Of a DNA stretch of 64,000 nucleotides, positions 63,309 to 64,000 are shown one piece after another. This stretch comes from Nonomuraea ceibae (lineage in GTDB: Bacteria; Actinomycetota; Actinomycetes; Streptosporangiales; Streptosporangiaceae): assembly GCF_019396325.1 (NCBI RefSeq), contig NZ_JAHKRO010000001.1:1-64000 (forward strand), written 5' to 3'. Under the pieces are notes generated by a model, which had not been told where the DNA came from, did not search any database, and worked only from the letters and a program-made list of their open reading frames with translations. Every line of letters begins with the position of its first letter. The first letter of the stretch is position 1. Both the position numbers and the translations under genes were made by a program.

Positions 63309-64000
63309 GAGCAGCCAGCGCGGCCCGGTGGTCTCGGCGCCGAGCTCGGTGACGCGGTCCTTCAGGGCCCGGTCGGCGGTGACGACGAGCATCCGCTCCC
63401 ACCGTTTGGCCCGGGCCACCACGTCCACGATGGCGTCGTCGCCGCTGCCGGTGGCGGCGACCACCTGGATGCCGGGCATGTCGGGCACGCCCCTGGCGGC
63501 GCCCTCGACGACCGCCACCATGCGCGGGAACCACTGCGCCAGCACCGGATGGTCCAGCCGCAGCCCCGCCACGTCGTGCAGCAGCCGGGTGGCGGCGCCG
63601 AGCCGGTCGTTCCACCAGCCGTGCTCGTGGCGGGCGCCGACGATGTTGGCCACGTCGAGCACGACGGTCTCGGGGCTGATCGCGCCCTGGATGTCGTCCC
63701 ACGTCTCGGCGAACCCGGGATGCAGCTTGCGCCCCGGCACCTCGGGCAGCGGCACCCAGCGCAGCTCGTCGCTCTCGCCGTTGGCGCACACGGCGGCCAG
63801 CCGCTCGGCCGACTCGGCGATCACGGTCTCGAACTGCCAGCCGCCGTGGTCGTCGAGGTAGACGCCCTGGACGCGCAGCCCGTCAGCGGCGAGCGCGGCT
63901 TCCTCGTGGGCCTCGCGCAGCGCGGACGCCACGGCGTCCTCGTGGCTGTCGCGGGCTCCGCCGGGCAGGCCCCAGGTGCCGCCGTGGTGGCTCCACCAGG
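63291..64000 (-). CDS. Nudix hydrolase fused to a PIN/NYN-like domain, 5' end outside window
   Basis: About 236 residues are visible; the frame is open to the window edge, so the start is missing. The Nudix box spans the edge of the visible part: GLPGGARDSHEDAVASALREAHEEAAL (G-x5-E-x7-RE-x2-EE). After LHPGFAETWDDI a second domain begins, TVVLDVANIVGARHEHGWWNDRLGAATRLLHDV, then VVAATGSGDDAIVDVVARAKRWERMLVVTADRALKDRV, a PIN/NYN-type nuclease pattern with spaced acidic residues. A Nudix-NYN fusion would join nucleotide or RNA-cap hydrolysis to RNA cleavage. The stop overlaps the STAS gene by 18 bp. Confidence 0.83.
   Translation of the reverse strand, partial: WWSHHGGTWGLPGGARDSHEDAVASALREAHEEAALAADGLRVQGVYLDDHGGWQFETVIAESAERLAAVCANGESDELRWVPLPEVPGRKLHPGFAETWDDIQGAISPETVVLDVANIVGARHEHGWWNDRLGAATRLLHDVAGLRLDHPVLAQWFPRMVAVVEGAARGVPDMPGIQVVAATGSGDDAIVDVVARAKRWERMLVVTADRALKDRVTELGAETTGPRWLLSQLGR

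Overview
The window comes from a high-GC filamentous-type actinomycete. The gene order ppiA - rhomboid - crgA - class E sortase - pabA/trpG - pknB - pknA - pbpA - rodA - pstP - fhaB - fhaA is the arrangement found beside the chromosome origin in Actinobacteria (compare M. tuberculosis Rv0009-Rv0020c). GTG starts, short ATGA overlaps, NCS1/TPP and polyprenol-mannose genes fit a Streptosporangiales-like genome; that placement is inference and no species is named.

Region 1 (1-14.6 kb): the 3'-truncated end of a LuxR-type ATPase regulator, a proline isomerase, then the cell-division, peptidoglycan and Ser/Thr-kinase block (CrgA, sortase, PknA/PknB, PBP2-type transpeptidase, RodA, PstP phosphatase, two FHA proteins), closed by tRNA-Leu(CAG). 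Region 2 (14.6-22.9 kb): two CNNM/CBS proteins, an LCP glycopolymer ligase, GPP34, TenA, an Fpg/Nei glycosylase, an MFS exporter divergent from an HxlR regulator, and a rhodanese.

Region 3 (22,907-39,327) is the most unusual part: a 16.35-kb actinomycete integrative and conjugative element (AICE). It encodes a tyrosine integrase, excisionase, Prim-Pol/DUF3631 replication proteins, a TraB/FtsK-like transfer ATPase, Spd-like membrane proteins, WhiB, a lone RapZ C-terminal domain, two methyltransferase-like proteins and a low-GC-looking cargo pair. Its 73-bp flanking direct repeats are not tRNA ends. They are the 5' part of a TPP riboswitch. The right copy plus the chromosomal flank rebuilds an intact riboswitch in front of a CytX-like transporter, and the left copy is a broken aptamer. 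Inside the element I also see three stem-loops with the same 20-nt loop architecture, an 8-bp repeat cluster just 3' of traB (candidate clt), 9-bp iteron-like repeats beside the replication genes, a 12-bp-phased operator over the main leftward promoter, and matching arm-type repeats near both ends.

Region 4 (39.3-64 kb): CytX-like permease, Ogt, a PAS/GAF histidine kinase, an RsbW-like ATPase, a YidC-family insertase operon, an OmpR/kinase pair, a STAS protein, lipid-linked mannosyltransferase-type genes, pheA, serS, a cold-shock protein, a HAD hydrolase, the proteasome activator Bpa, a quinone oxidoreductase, a MinD/ParA-like ATPase with a long disordered N-terminus, tRNA-Ser(UGA), a second STAS protein and a truncated Nudix-PIN/NYN-like fusion. 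Many chromosomal genes have a TANNNT hexamer exactly 6-7 nt before the start codon and no Shine-Dalgarno, as expected for leaderless transcripts. No gene-free stretch over about 350 bp occurs; the longest (14,057-14,568 and 36,541-36,892) are described below.
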